Shown here in pieces: positions 16,521-25,665 of a DNA stretch of 64,000 nucleotides. The position numbers and the translations under genes were made by a program. The first letter of the stretch is position 1, and the number at the start of each line of letters is the position of its first letter. Below the pieces are notes generated by a model, which ran no database searches, was not told where the DNA came from, and saw only the letters and a program-made list of their open reading frames with translations. This DNA comes from Vibrio sp. D404a (GTDB lineage: Bacteria; Pseudomonadota; Gammaproteobacteria; Enterobacterales; Vibrionaceae). Where the stretch lies: assembly GCF_030248535.1 (NCBI RefSeq), contig NZ_JAHGAJ010000028.1, forward strand, positions 1 to 64,000, read 5' to 3'.

Positions 16521-18065
16521 ATGAAAAAAATTGGGATTGTTGCCACGATTGGCGCTCTGGCTATCTTCGCTTTACCAACGCACGCAAGTAATGTCTCTGA
16601 AGGCGATGTTATTAATCTTGGTCTCCATGAGTTAAAACCAACTCAACCATCTGTGGGTTATGATCAAATTATGTACAAGTTGGGTCGTTATCAATTTGAC
16701 CAAGAAAAGATGTTTGATGAAATCTGTGAAGCCAATGGCCAAAAAGGCGTAGTGAGCATTAAAGACCAAGCACACCCGAATATTCCTTCGACTTTCACCT
16801 GTGAAATGGAAACAGGCGCACGCAAAAAAGACATGAAGACTGTGGTTGTCGCACCTAATGGTGAATACTACCTAACAGACGGTCACCATACGTTCAATGT
16901 GTTCTACCGCATGCCTCAAGGTGGCGCATCGTTCAATGTGAATGTGGTGCTTGATAAAGATTACCGCAACCTCAAAAATATGGACGCGTTCTGGAACCAA
17001 ATGGCAAAAGACGGCAATACATGGCTGTTTGATAACAACGGTGAAGCGATTAGCTATCAACAACTTCCAACCTCTCTTGGGCTAACTAACTTCGCTAACG
17101 ATCAATACCGCTCACTGATGTACTTTTCTCGTGATGTGGGCTGGAACAAGCCAAGTAAGCCTGTCCCGTTCTTAGAGTTCTACTGGTCTAAAGAAGTACG
17201 TAAAGCGATTGATGCAGCAGACTTTGATCTGAATTCTACTGAAGGTTACGCAAAGGCAGTCAATGCGGTCAGCAACCATATCCTATCTATGGATACGAAC
17301 AACGTTGGTGGCTCAAATCTTTCGGTTAAACAGATGGGGCAGTTTAGCGCATACAACCAAAAAGGCTTCGATAAACTGTTCAAAGAGCGTGGCAAGGTTG
17401 ACTACATGCTTCGTTACAAAACTACATCGACCGCCAACGGTTTAAGCTATGACTTAGCAGCGGCGTCAGCTCCTGCACTAAAACAATTAGACGCGTTTAC
17501 TCTTGAAGCAAACTCAAGCTTTAATGATTACCCTGCAGCTTCTGCTGATGGCATCGTCAATGCGATTGTAGAGATCCCGACAGGTACTTCCGCTAAGTGG
17601 GAACTAAGCAAAGACAATGACAAGCAAGTTATCTGGGAACACAAAAAAGGCGCGCCACGCGTGGTTAACTACCTTGGTTACCCAGGTAACTACGGCTCTA
17701 TCCCGCGTACTGCACTACCAAAAGAGTTTGGTGGTGATGGCGACCCATTAGATGTGATTGTTCTTGGTCAGTCTGTACCACGTGGTGAAGTTGTTCCTGT
17801 ACGTCTGATCGGTGTGATGAAAATGCTAGATGATGGCGAGCAAGATGACAAACTCGTGGCCGTTCTCACTAACGATTCACCATTTAAAGATGTTACTTCT
17901 CTAAACGAGCTAAACAATACCTACCCAGGTGTTCAAGACATCGTTGGCCTTTGGTTTGAAAACTACAAAGGCCCAGACGGTGGCATGGAACTGCAAGGCT
18001 GGGGCGATGATGTGGAAGCCAACAAGATCCTTGAGGCAGCAAGAAAACACTACGCTGTGAATTAA
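16521..18065 (+). CDS. Exported ParB-like / inorganic pyrophosphatase fusion
   Basis: A signal peptide (residues 1-22, cleavage after HAS) precedes two domains. Residues about 28-200 look like a ParB/sulfiredoxin-type family, with YYLTDGHHTFNVFYR carrying its His motif. Residues about 335-514 are a family I inorganic pyrophosphatase: IVEIPTGTSAKWE, YPGNYGSIP, and the metal-binding signature GDGDPLDVIVL. The conserved Asp residues are present, so catalysis of PPi hydrolysis is plausible, but in the periplasm, where PPi is not a normal metabolite. The ParB-like part may act on nucleotides or phosphate esters released outside. Ribosome-binding AAGGA precedes the ATG. It ends before a GGCCTCGC hairpin. 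Confidence 0.85.
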   Translation: MKKIGIVATIGALAIFALPTHASNVSEGDVINLGLHELKPTQPSVGYDQIMYKLGRYQFDQEKMFDEICEANGQKGVVSIKDQAHPNIPSTFTCEMETGARKKDMKTVVVAPNGEYYLTDGHHTFNVFYRMPQGGASFNVNVVLDKDYRNLKNMDAFWNQMAKDGNTWLFDNNGEAISYQQLPTSLGLTNFANDQYRSLMYFSRDVGWNKPSKPVPFLEFYWSKEVRKAIDAADFDLNSTEGYAKAVNAVSNHILSMDTNNVGGSNLSVKQMGQFSAYNQKGFDKLFKERGKVDYMLRYKTTSTANGLSYDLAAASAPALKQLDAFTLEANSSFNDYPAASADGIVNAIVEIPTGTSAKWELSKDNDKQVIWEHKKGAPRVVNYLGYPGNYGSIPRTALPKEFGGDGDPLDVIVLGQSVPRGEVVPVRLIGVMKMLDDGEQDDKLVAVLTNDSPFKDVTSLNELNNTYPGVQDIVGLWFENYKGPDGGMELQGWGDDVEANKILEAARKHYAVN

Positions 18066-18074
18066 ACTGCGGTT

Positions 18075-18098
18075 GGATTATTGGATTATTGGATTATT
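18075..18098. repeat. Three exact tandem GGATTATT units
   Basis: GGATTATT is repeated three times without interruption just after the pyrophosphatase-fusion stop. It is a short slippage-type repeat with no evident function. Confidence 0.7.
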
Positions 18099-18126
18099 GG
18101 AAAGTAATCACTCTATAGATAAAACT

Positions 18127-18152
18127 AAGGCCTCGCGTGTGCGAGGCCTTTA
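18127..18152. terminator. GGCCTCGC-type hairpin
   Basis: AAGGCCTCGC-GTGT-GCGAGGCCTT is a perfect 10-bp stem, identical over 24 bases to the hairpin at 21257-21280. It lies between convergent genes and could terminate both, although U tracts are short. Confidence 0.75.
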
Positions 18153-18225
18153 ACGTCCAAAGAGGGGATAATATCTTCATGGCGACAGGTGGTGACGATA
18201 TTTATCCATAGCTGTTGGTATAGCC

Positions 18226-19464
18226 TTATCTCATAGAGAAATTTTCGTTGTGCCATTGCGTTGGGCACATTCCGTCAGAGATCAGTTGCTCTTTTAAGTC
18301 CTTCATCATTTGCTCGGGCCCACATGCGAAAAACTGATGATTTTTCACCGGCGTCTCGACAAGCTCAGTGATCACTTGCGAATTCAAACGCCCATTAAAA
18401 TCAGCCTGTGTATGTAGCGTTACGTTTTTGCTCGGTATTAACCCTGATAGTTTTTTAATGATTTGCGAATAAAACTTACCTTTGCCGACATAAAATAGAT
18501 GAATAGGCTGGTGCGATGGCTTAACAGCTTGAAGCCAAGATAGGAAAGGAGTTATCCCGACGCCACCAGCAATCCAAATTTGCGGTTTAGTACTATCCTT
18601 TTCAGCGTGTAATCGACCGTATGCACCATCAATTTTAACCTTGTCTCCAGTTTTCACTCTTGAGTACAGTTCACTTGTGTGACGGCCTAGGCAGCGTATA
18701 ACGAATTTCAGCTCTTTTTCATGTGGTGCGGAGGCGATGGTAAAAGGGTGAAAGTGTTCTACTTTATCGTATCCAAAATCGAGGTAGGCGAATTGCCCCG
18801 CATGATATTGAATGCCTTTACCATCGGTATTGAGTGTAATCTCAAGGGCACCGTCAAGCTTCTCTACATGAGTAACAGCATAGTCTTGATAGGTGGTTGG
18901 TTTGATGAAGGTCTTGTATATCCAGCTTAAACTACCCACAAGCGAAACGACGATCAAAGAGATACCAGTGACACTGTCGATGACGAAAGGAACATCCGAG
19001 AAAAACGTATGGTAAACCGCTATTAGAAATATTGGCCCCATGAGTTTGTGCGTGTAGTACCAAAGACGGTAAGGCAGTGCTTTAACCATACTTACACTAC
19101 CAAGAAGCAGCAATCCATACATTGCCCATTGCCCCAGTTCTTCTCCAAATTCAGCGAATGAAGGATCGATACCATTCCCTGCAGGGCCGGGTACTAACAA
19201 CCAATGAAACGAAGCACCAACAAGGCCGAAAATACCTAACCATTTATGCCAAATGTATGCACTGTCCATCCCTCCCACCAATGACTCTATCCATTTTGGT
19301 CTGCAGCTTAATAACATGGCTCCCGCCATAGCGATCATCGATACTGTGGCAAAAAACGCTGGGATCTTTCGTGCTAATTCAAGGTCAGCAGGTAAAAGGA
19401 ACCAGACAATGACACTGCTTAAAGTGATTGATACTAGGGTCTTTAATCGGGGGGAGAGCTTCAT
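18226..19464 (-). CDS. Ferric-reductase-like transmembrane flavocytochrome
   Basis: The N-terminal half (about 1-190) has five or six membrane helices with paired histidines in the pattern of ferric reductase/NADPH oxidase cytochromes (WHKWLGIFGLVGASFHW and YTHKLMGPIFLIAVYH). The C-terminal half is a ferredoxin-reductase module with FAD motif HPFTIASAP, nucleotide motif GGVGITPFLSWL and CGPEQMMKDL near the end. It should pass electrons from NAD(P)H via FAD and haem across the inner membrane, to Fe(III) or another acceptor. It stands alone, convergent with the pyrophosphatase fusion. The natural acceptor is unknown. Confidence 0.88.
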   Translation of the reverse strand: MKLSPRLKTLVSITLSSVIVWFLLPADLELARKIPAFFATVSMIAMAGAMLLSCRPKWIESLVGGMDSAYIWHKWLGIFGLVGASFHWLLVPGPAGNGIDPSFAEFGEELGQWAMYGLLLLGSVSMVKALPYRLWYYTHKLMGPIFLIAVYHTFFSDVPFVIDSVTGISLIVVSLVGSLSWIYKTFIKPTTYQDYAVTHVEKLDGALEITLNTDGKGIQYHAGQFAYLDFGYDKVEHFHPFTIASAPHEKELKFVIRCLGRHTSELYSRVKTGDKVKIDGAYGRLHAEKDSTKPQIWIAGGVGITPFLSWLQAVKPSHQPIHLFYVGKGKFYSQIIKKLSGLIPSKNVTLHTQADFNGRLNSQVITELVETPVKNHQFFACGPEQMMKDLKEQLISDGMCPTQWHNENFSMR

Positions 19465-19559
19465 TTTATTCGCCGCTTATCAATGGATTCTTTAATCAGA
19501 ATGCAATATCAATTGTGAATGCGAGCTGAATAATTCGGTTATGTTTTAAGGAGAAACTA

Positions 19560-19580
19560 CAGCGGGGTCAGACCTTGCTT
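19560..19580 (+). repeat. GGGGTCAGACC-type repeat fragment
   Basis: CAGCGGGGTCAGACCTTGC resembles a motif I recall around REP-associated or IS200-like transposase genes in gamma-proteobacteria. No transposase is linked here, so it may be a solitary remnant. Identification is from memory. Confidence 0.3.
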
Positions 19581-19655
19581 TTAACCACTCAATTTCTGCC
19601 ACGCTCACAGCTTGATAATGATAGAATCCCCGCATTAGAAATATTGAGAACCACT

Positions 19656-19994
19656 ATGTTTATCCATCATGTAAACGGCATCGACTGGCTGGTAATTACC
19701 GCCTTTGAAGAACTTAAGCCGATGTTTATCGAAGATGCTGGTCCAATCCCATCTTACTTTTCTAGCAACAGTGAATTGAGCCTGATTGACCAAGCCAAGC
19801 GCTGCTATGGTTTTTTGCCGACGCTTCGCGGCGTGATCACTGATACCGGCACATATCAAAGTAAAGATCTTGAAGAAGACTTGAACCCGCAGCTAGCGTG
19901 TATTGTTGAAGGGCGTGGCCGCGTGTTCATCTACCACGGCGACTACGTGGCTTTTGTTGATGACGAGCAAACCTTCATTACTCGAATGGACTAA
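19656..19994 (+). CDS. Hypothetical protein, 112 residues
   Basis: This soluble mixed alpha/beta protein starts MFIHHVNGIDWLVITAFEEL. It has no signal peptide, membrane helix or recognisable motif; the C-terminal half includes EGRGRVFIYHGDYVAFVDDE. The start at 19656 is preferred over an in-frame upstream start because the intervening sequence (19600-19640) resembles a promoter with TATAAT-like elements. A GGCCTCGC-related terminator follows. Function is unknown. Confidence 0.65.
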   Translation: MFIHHVNGIDWLVITAFEELKPMFIEDAGPIPSYFSSNSELSLIDQAKRCYGFLPTLRGVITDTGTYQSKDLEEDLNPQLACIVEGRGRVFIYHGDYVAFVDDEQTFITRMD

Positions 19995-20035
19995 AGACAG
20001 TGAAGTAGGGCAGTTGTAACCCTTGATTGAAAACC

Positions 20036-20062
20036 AAAGCCTCGCGTTTGCGGGGCTTTTTT
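20036..20062 (+). terminator. Terminator, GCCTCGC family
   Basis: AAAGCCTCGC-GTTT-GCGGGGCTTTTTT forms a 10-bp stem with one G-U pair and a six-base U tract, 41 bases after the upstream stop. Confidence 0.85.
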
Positions 20063-20289
20063 GTGGGTAGGAGGTTTTGCTCGGTACATTCGTCATCAGT
20101 TTGCGAGTCGTGACGGAATCTTTCACTCATTAATCGCCTAAAACCGGTGTCTCATAGTTATATAAAGGAATTAGCAATCACTTCTACATGGGGAGTCAGC
20201 AGCATTCTATTGGCAAGAATTGAGCGAACCTAACGGGTGTTTGTTATTGAAAATAATAACGTTAACTGTGTAATTTAGGACGTCCCTCT

Positions 20290-21216
20290 ATGGCTAAGAA
20301 AATCATATTCATTCACGGTCGCGATCAAAAGCCCGATAAAGCACCACTTCAAGCGCTCTGGTACGATGCGATAGAGCATGGCTTGCATCGAGACTGTGGA
20401 AACTCAAACGCATTACAAGTTTTTAGAAATGTCGATAAGCGGTTTGTCTACTACGGCGAGCTTTCAAACACATTGCTAAAAAAGCCAACCGAAGACCCTG
20501 CAAGTCGGCAGCGGGCATTGGCGAAGCTAAAAGAATACCAAACTCATCAGTTCGACGAAGCAACGTATGATGATGTATCTAAAATGGGCTTTCTTAAAGA
20601 GGCCTTGGCAGATACTTTCTCCGCGATATTGGGGCGACTAGGTGCAGCAGAAACGCTAATTACAATGGTCGCGCCAGATATGGCTCACTATTGGAATGAA
20701 GATACCTATTTTGGTAGCGATGTTCGGCATAGATTAATGATTGAGCTGAAGGAAGCGCTTGATAATCAAGATGACATAATGATCGTATCGCACAGCCTTG
20801 GTTCGATGATCAGTTATGACGTGCTATGGAAGTTATCTCATTACGGAGAGTACAGACACGATTATGGCGCCGACAAGAAGGTCGACTTATTGGTTACGCT
20901 CGGTTCACCACTGGGTGATGAAAACGTAAAAGATAGGCTGAAAGGCAGCCGCCTAAAAGGTGATAAGAAGTACCCCTTGAACATTCAACAGTGGATAAAT
21001 ATCTCGGCAGAAGACGATTTCATCTCTCACGACAGTGAAATCAAAAACGACTTTAAAGAGATGCTTGAACTGGGCTTAGTACCCGGCGGAATGAAAGACA
21101 TCTACCCAATTTATAACCTCAATATCCGCAACGGGAAAAGTAACCCTCACGCGTCAATAGGTTATCTTATCCACCCTAAGTTCATCGCAGTGCTAGATGA
21201 ATGGCTTTCAAGTTAA
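20290..21216 (+). CDS. Alpha/beta hydrolase-like protein
   Basis: This 308-residue cytoplasmic protein has hydrolase landmarks: N-terminal strand KKIIFIHGRDQKP with the oxyanion HG, and a nucleophile elbow SHSLGSMISYDVLW (Ser in S-H-S-L-G) near residue 170. A likely terminal His lies in NPHASIGYLIHPKF. Between them are helical insertions. The family (lipase/esterase-like, similar in outline to DUF-type HGxxxxP proteins) is inferred. It is monocistronic, with AAAATAAT-rich upstream sequence and a terminator at 21257. The substrate is unknown. Confidence 0.7.
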   Translation: MAKKIIFIHGRDQKPDKAPLQALWYDAIEHGLHRDCGNSNALQVFRNVDKRFVYYGELSNTLLKKPTEDPASRQRALAKLKEYQTHQFDEATYDDVSKMGFLKEALADTFSAILGRLGAAETLITMVAPDMAHYWNEDTYFGSDVRHRLMIELKEALDNQDDIMIVSHSLGSMISYDVLWKLSHYGEYRHDYGADKKVDLLVTLGSPLGDENVKDRLKGSRLKGDKKYPLNIQQWINISAEDDFISHDSEIKNDFKEMLELGLVPGGMKDIYPIYNLNIRNGKSNPHASIGYLIHPKFIAVLDEWLSS

Positions 21217-21256
21217 GTCAGCTCTCACTAATTTCTGGTTGAACAACCGATACAAT

Positions 21257-21285
21257 AAGGCCTCGCGTGTGCGAGGCCTTATTCT
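21257..21285. terminator. GGCCTCGC-type hairpin between convergent genes
   Basis: This is the same 24-base perfect stem-loop as at 18127, followed by ATTCTTT on the plus strand. It probably terminates the hydrolase gene and perhaps the convergent DUF3360 gene. Confidence 0.8.
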
Positions 21286-21307
21286 TTCAAACTAATGCTA
21301 GTTTATC

Positions 21308-22816
21308 TTAGCGAAAGCTCGGGATAATTGCTGGAATACCCGGTAGAAGACCAACCAATGCCATTACGCTTGTTAGTACAACAAACATAATGCCCGGTAG
21401 TACCCAACGGCTCATCTTACTCAGTTCACCACTACGTTCTTTACAGCCGACTAAGCCTAGGTTGTCCAGCAGCATGGTGAGTGACCAACCAAATGCAGGG
21501 TTTACAAGCGCTGATGAGAACACAACAATCGCTGCTGATTGAGTGGTTTTGCCTTCACGCGTCATCTCCATTCCTGCTTCTAGCAGTGGAACGAATACAC
21601 CCACAATCAGAGCTACACAAAGTACAGGTTGCCAGATAGCTAAATCCATCGGGTAGCCCCAAATCGCAGCAATGATACAGAACAGAGCCGTCAGCAAAGC
21701 ACCCGCTGGAATAGGGCGTTTAGCAATCGCTGCAGGTACGATGTAAGTACCCCATGAGGACGTAAAGTTGGTGCCGCCAAGTAGTGAGCCGAACGTTTGA
21801 CGAATAGACGCTGTGGTCATGGTGTCATCAATGTTCATGTGTACTTTTTCAGTGCGCTCTGGGTAGCTGATCTTTTGGAATACTTGATGGCCTAGGAAAT
21901 CTGGTGACCACATCGCTACCGCAAGAATCGCGAACGGTAGTACGACCATGAAGTGTTCAATCGTTGGCAGGCCAAGCATCCAACCTGTATCTTCTCCCCA
22001 CCAATACATAGGGTTCATGTTAGGTAAGCCTGGCTCTGTGTGGAAAGCGAATGGCGCACCCATAGCAAATGCAATCGTACCACCCAACAAACAGCTAAGA
22101 GGCACAGCTAACCAACGCTTACGGAAGTGCTCCAATAGCGCATACAGAATAATGGTGCAGAAGATCACCACGAAAGCGATGTGGCTCATGCCGATTCCTT
22201 CAGCCCAAGCGAACAGTTTTTTCACCTGAGAAGCGGTTCCCACAAAGCCAAGGTAGAGCAGCAATCCGCCACACACACCTTTACTGGTGAGGTTAGCCAA
22301 CATACTGCCGCCTTTGCTGATGGCTAACAGCAGGCCAAACGCGCCAATCAACAAGCCAAAGGCCATTGGGTGACCGCCAGCAGCAACCACGATAGGGATC
22401 AAAGGAATTAGTGGGCCGTGGGTACCTGCGAGGTTAGCCGTTGGTAGTAGAAAGCCAGAGAAAAGAATGATGAAGACAGAGGCGATAAGGAGTTCGTATC
22501 GAACGTTTTCTAGGATGAAGTCTTCATTTAATCCGAGAGCACCAGCGAAGGTGGCTGCAATCGCGCCCACCATCACCACTTTACCAATGGTCGCGGCCAT
22601 GGCTGGGATGGTGTCTTCTATCTCAAATCTATAATCTTTAAACGGTAAATTTGGACGCCAGCGCTTAGGCGACATGATTTGTAGTTCGTGCTCTAGATAC
22701 TGCTCTCGGGATTCAAACTCTGAGCTTGGTTTGTGTTGTTGTTCATAAGAGAGTTCGTCCTCATGGGGTTGAGGCTCCTCTCTTGGTATATTTACGGACT
22801 CTAAAGTACTGCTCAT
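21308..22816 (-). CDS. DUF3360-family membrane transporter-like protein
   Basis: This 502-residue protein has a hydrophilic N-terminus (1-65, Glu/Gln rich) and about 12 membrane segments. Motifs such as TANLAGTHGPLIPLIPIVVAAGGHPMAFGLLIGAFG and ISKGGSMLANLTSKGV recall the helix-3/helix-10 regions of SulP and nucleobase-type (UraA fold) transporters. It matches my memory of DUF3360 proteins common in Vibrio. An anion or nucleobase substrate is inferred. Ribosome-binding AAAGGA is 7 bases before the ATG. Single gene, followed by the shared hairpin. Confidence 0.78.
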   Translation of the reverse strand: MSSTLESVNIPREEPQPHEDELSYEQQHKPSSEFESREQYLEHELQIMSPKRWRPNLPFKDYRFEIEDTIPAMAATIGKVVMVGAIAATFAGALGLNEDFILENVRYELLIASVFIILFSGFLLPTANLAGTHGPLIPLIPIVVAAGGHPMAFGLLIGAFGLLLAISKGGSMLANLTSKGVCGGLLLYLGFVGTASQVKKLFAWAEGIGMSHIAFVVIFCTIILYALLEHFRKRWLAVPLSCLLGGTIAFAMGAPFAFHTEPGLPNMNPMYWWGEDTGWMLGLPTIEHFMVVLPFAILAVAMWSPDFLGHQVFQKISYPERTEKVHMNIDDTMTTASIRQTFGSLLGGTNFTSSWGTYIVPAAIAKRPIPAGALLTALFCIIAAIWGYPMDLAIWQPVLCVALIVGVFVPLLEAGMEMTREGKTTQSAAIVVFSSALVNPAFGWSLTMLLDNLGLVGCKERSGELSKMSRWVLPGIMFVVLTSVMALVGLLPGIPAIIPSFR

Positions 22817-23446
22817 TTTGATTCCTTTCTTTCACACTCTAAGGTGTGTTGTTCCAACAAACGTAATTTACTCTCGACACCAAGATTGAGCGGAGTAGTT
22901 AGCGATATCTTTTTCTTCTACACAGAACGTCATGACTCACTTAGTGATAAAAACAATACGTCAACTTATATTTAAAAGGTCATTAACATTCAGTTGCTAG
23001 TACCTTATATCAAACCAAAAAAAACAAATAGACTCAGGTAGTTAGACATTAGTCGTAGGGTGAGGGTGCTAGAATGAAAGCCTGTAAATTGGATGAGGCA
23101 GCTTGTTTGTAGACGATGAACTTGATGGGTAATAAACGAATATCTAATGAGAAATGCTTGGCGTTAAAGCATCCAATAAAGTCTATCGAATATTGCTTTC
23201 TAGCATCTTTGGGTGTGGTTTGATGGAGAAGCTGTCTGAAAAGTAAGCGATACGTTTGAGACCAAGGTATACGCTATAAGGCAACTTTTGGTATTTCAAA
23301 GGGAAGACCGGCACTTGTTGTTTTAAGTCCTTTCAAGCTGAACTTTAAACCCGTCTGATAGCAATGTTTTGAACGAAATTTATTGATAATAATTCTCATT
23401 ACGTTATTTTTTGGTCTCAAACACACTCATTGCTGCGGAGACCAAC
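22817..23446. other. 630-base intergenic region ending in a Fur box
   Basis: No ORF of convincing length or ribosome-binding site lies here. A CACAC-TCTAAG-GTGTG stem is near 22833-22850 in the 5' leader of the DUF3360 gene. The right end carries a Fur-like box before the next gene. The middle is AT-rich and could hide a small RNA, but no terminator hairpin marks one. Confidence 0.4.
23384..23402. promoter_or_regulatory. Fur-box-like site
   Basis: TGATAATAATTCTCATTAC fits the Fur consensus (GATAATGATAATCATTATC type) well. It lies 45 bp before the ATG of the following gene, in promoter position. Confidence 0.65.
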
Positions 23447-24001
23447 ATGGAACACTCGGATATTACTCAACTGCTTATTCCAAAGAGTGATTGGGCATCG
23501 CCTGATCTCTTTCTCTATGAAGGGGAAGACAAACTTCACCTCAGCTTAGAAGGCGCAATTCAGTACAGCGGATTGAACAGCATTGGTGGCGTGGTTCTGG
23601 GCTTTAGGATGATCCAACACGCGGTGCAACTCGCGGCGGGTGACCAGTCTTTGCAACGTGATGGCATCAGCATTTACACCGCGTTCCCTGGCCGTGGTGC
23701 ACAAGATGCCTTTGAGTACACATGCCGTGCGCTGCGTGATAGACGCTATTGTTGTGATACCACACTGCACCACCCAGCAGCGCAAACCGGGCAACGTGGC
23801 CAGTTCTTGTTTACGATCCGCTTGAACGAGCAATCTATGGTGATGACGCCAGCCAACGGGCTACCAAGCAAAAGCTACTTTGAAGCCGACCGACATTCAC
23901 AAGATGGCCGAGAAGCGGCGTTGAGGTGGCGCGATGAGAAGATCAACTTCGCTAATACACTGTTGAGCTTGTCGCCAGAAGAGTGCTTGCGCGTGTTGTA
24001 G
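23447..24001 (+). CDS. Probably iron-regulated protein, FmdE-like, function unknown
   Basis: This 185-residue soluble protein starts MEHSDITQLLIPKSDWASP. Its centre (LSLEGAIQYSGLNSIGGVVLGFRMIQHAVQLA, then FPGRGAQDAFEYTCRAL) has the cadence of FmdE-like proteins, in which a small-residue loop is followed by a helix and a CxxDA-like block. That resemblance is weak and only inferred. Cysteines Cys-Cys occur in RRYCCDTTLHH. The start at 23447 is set by GGAG at 23437-23440. A Fur-like box upstream suggests expression under iron limitation. Confidence 0.6.
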   Translation: MEHSDITQLLIPKSDWASPDLFLYEGEDKLHLSLEGAIQYSGLNSIGGVVLGFRMIQHAVQLAAGDQSLQRDGISIYTAFPGRGAQDAFEYTCRALRDRRYCCDTTLHHPAAQTGQRGQFLFTIRLNEQSMVMTPANGLPSKSYFEADRHSQDGREAALRWRDEKINFANTLLSLSPEECLRVL

Positions 24002-24070
24002 CTCTCCGTTTCCATAAACAGAATGAGCTTACTAACAGATTGAACACAGAAATAGAATGAACAACATGAG

Positions 24071-24103
24071 GTCGCTCGCTTTTAAGTGGGCGACTTTTTT
24101 GTA
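24071..24103 (+). terminator. Terminator after Fur-box gene
   Basis: GTCGCTCGCTT pairs with AAGTGGGCGAC (with G-U and one mismatch), followed by TTTTTTGT. Confidence 0.7.
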
Positions 24104-24290
24104 TCAGCGCTCGCGGAAACCAGATTCCTAGTCGCGCTTAGGCTTGCTGGAATGACTCGTTTCCCCGTCAACATATTAAAATGTACAGAGGTGGAGCAGT
24201 TTTCAAAGCATTACACTGCGTGCGGTTATTCGAAGTGATATAATTTGTGCCTAACACTTTGAAGAGCTGATGATTTAAAGGATTAGTACG

Positions 24291-25163
24291 ATGGCAAAAA
24301 CAATCTCATTGGTACTTGGTAGTGGTGGCGCCAGAGGCTTGGTTCATGTTGGCGTTATCCGCTGGTTAATTGAACATGGCTATCAGATAAAATCGATCTC
24401 TGGTTGTTCAATTGGTGCCCTTATCGGTGGTGTTTACGCGGCAGGTAAGTTGGACGAATTTGAAGAGTGGATCACCAGTATCGACCAGTCTGATATGACT
24501 ATGCTGTTGGACTTTTCATGGCAATCAAGCGGGATGTTCAAAGGGGATAAGATCATAGACTCGCTACGTCAGCTAATCGGCGAGACCTCTATTGAAGAGT
24601 TGCCTATCTCATATATCGCAGTTGCCGCGAATGTCGCTGAAGAAAAAGAGGTTTGGCTGAAGTCTGGCTCCTTGTTTGATGCCATTCGCGCTTCTATCTC
24701 TCTGCCACTGTTCTTCACTCCTCATGTCATCAATGGCGAAGAACTTATTGATGGGGGAGTGCTTAATCCTGTACCTATTGCGCCTACCTTCGGCGATAGC
24801 ACTGACGTGACGCTGGCTGTGAACTTAGGTGGTGAACCTGAGACACTTAAGCAGGAAGTGACACCTCTTTCTCTACCGACAAAAGAGAGTAATCTGCACG
24901 ATAAGGTTGCGCACTTTATCGATAACCTAGGTAATAACGTCAAAAGTAAAATGAGCTTCAACTTTGCAGCTTACGATATTGCCAACCAAGCGTTTGATGC
25001 GATGCAGTCGACGATTGCCCGCCAGAAACTGGCAGCTTATCCTGCCGATATCACCCTTGAGGTCCCACGTAATGCCTGTGGCACACTAGAGTTTGAACGC
25101 TCAAAGGAGATGATAGACAGAGGCTACCATTTGGCACAGGCTAAACTGGGCAACCGACTTTAA
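24291..25163 (+). CDS. Patatin-like phospholipase (RssA-type)
   Basis: The oxyanion motif GSGGARG lies at residues 10-16. The nucleophile motif GCSIG follows in SISGCSIGALIGGVYAAG, and the catalytic Asp is in DGGVLNPVP. Together these define a complete Ser-Asp dyad of patatin-like lipid acyl hydrolases. Length (290 aa) fits the bacterial RssA/YchK branch, which is cytoplasmic or membrane-associated. Ribosome-binding AAAGGA is upstream. A small gene follows 35 bases later and is probably co-transcribed. Confidence 0.9.
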   Translation: MAKTISLVLGSGGARGLVHVGVIRWLIEHGYQIKSISGCSIGALIGGVYAAGKLDEFEEWITSIDQSDMTMLLDFSWQSSGMFKGDKIIDSLRQLIGETSIEELPISYIAVAANVAEEKEVWLKSGSLFDAIRASISLPLFFTPHVINGEELIDGGVLNPVPIAPTFGDSTDVTLAVNLGGEPETLKQEVTPLSLPTKESNLHDKVAHFIDNLGNNVKSKMSFNFAAYDIANQAFDAMQSTIARQKLAAYPADITLEVPRNACGTLEFERSKEMIDRGYHLAQAKLGNRL

Positions 25164-25198
25164 TGTGATAGGCCGCAGGCTTGACGAAGAGAGTATTT

Positions 25199-25555
25199 AT
25201 GGAAACGGAACTCAAACAACTTGAACTCAACGATCTGATGGCAACAAAAGATGTCATCGTGCTCACCAGCGTAGAAGAGCAGGCGATATCTTGGCTCACA
25301 AGTTACTATCAAAAAAATGCTGATATTCAGGTTATCGAGAACGCACACCAACTAGAGACAGACTCGATTTTGGCGCAATGCCGAAGCGGCCTTAACGAAA
25401 GTAAAAAGGTGATACTCACCGCCCAGTTTCGTAGCCAACTTCCTATCATCAATATCGCTTCACTGTGTAATGAGCAGCGCAAATCACTCATCAATATTGA
25501 GCTATCGGACTGGGATGAAGTACAGCGCCTGCCACAGTCGTTTAGTAGTTTTTAG
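25199..25555 (+). CDS. Hypothetical protein, 118 residues
   Basis: This small soluble protein (METELKQLELNDLMATKDVIVLTS) has an alternating strand-helix pattern suggesting a Rossmann-like half domain. No motif or signal peptide is visible. ATG 25199 is favoured by GAAGAGAG upstream; an in-frame TTG at 25181 is less likely. It lies directly after the patatin-like gene and before a GGCCTCG terminator, so both probably share a transcript. No function can be assigned. Confidence 0.6.
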   Translation: METELKQLELNDLMATKDVIVLTSVEEQAISWLTSYYQKNADIQVIENAHQLETDSILAQCRSGLNESKKVILTAQFRSQLPIINIASLCNEQRKSLINIELSDWDEVQRLPQSFSSF

Positions 25556-25579
25556 CTTGTAGTCATTTTAGATAAAATT

Positions 25580-25609
25580 AAGGCCTCGCAATCACGAGGC
25601 CTTGGTTTT
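25580..25609. terminator. GGCCTCG-type hairpin
   Basis: AAGGCCTCG-CAATCA-CGAGGCCTT, followed by GGTTTTT, lies between convergent genes. Confidence 0.8.
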
Positions 25610-25665
25610 TAGTGGAATGTGTTACGAACGCTCAGTGGTAGCTTTACACTGCTCACTCCAAGTTA

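Noticed and set aside
22817..23383. Hidden small gene in the long gap
   Set aside because: No ORF with a ribosome-binding site or conserved hairpin pair could be supported; an sRNA is possible but not shown.
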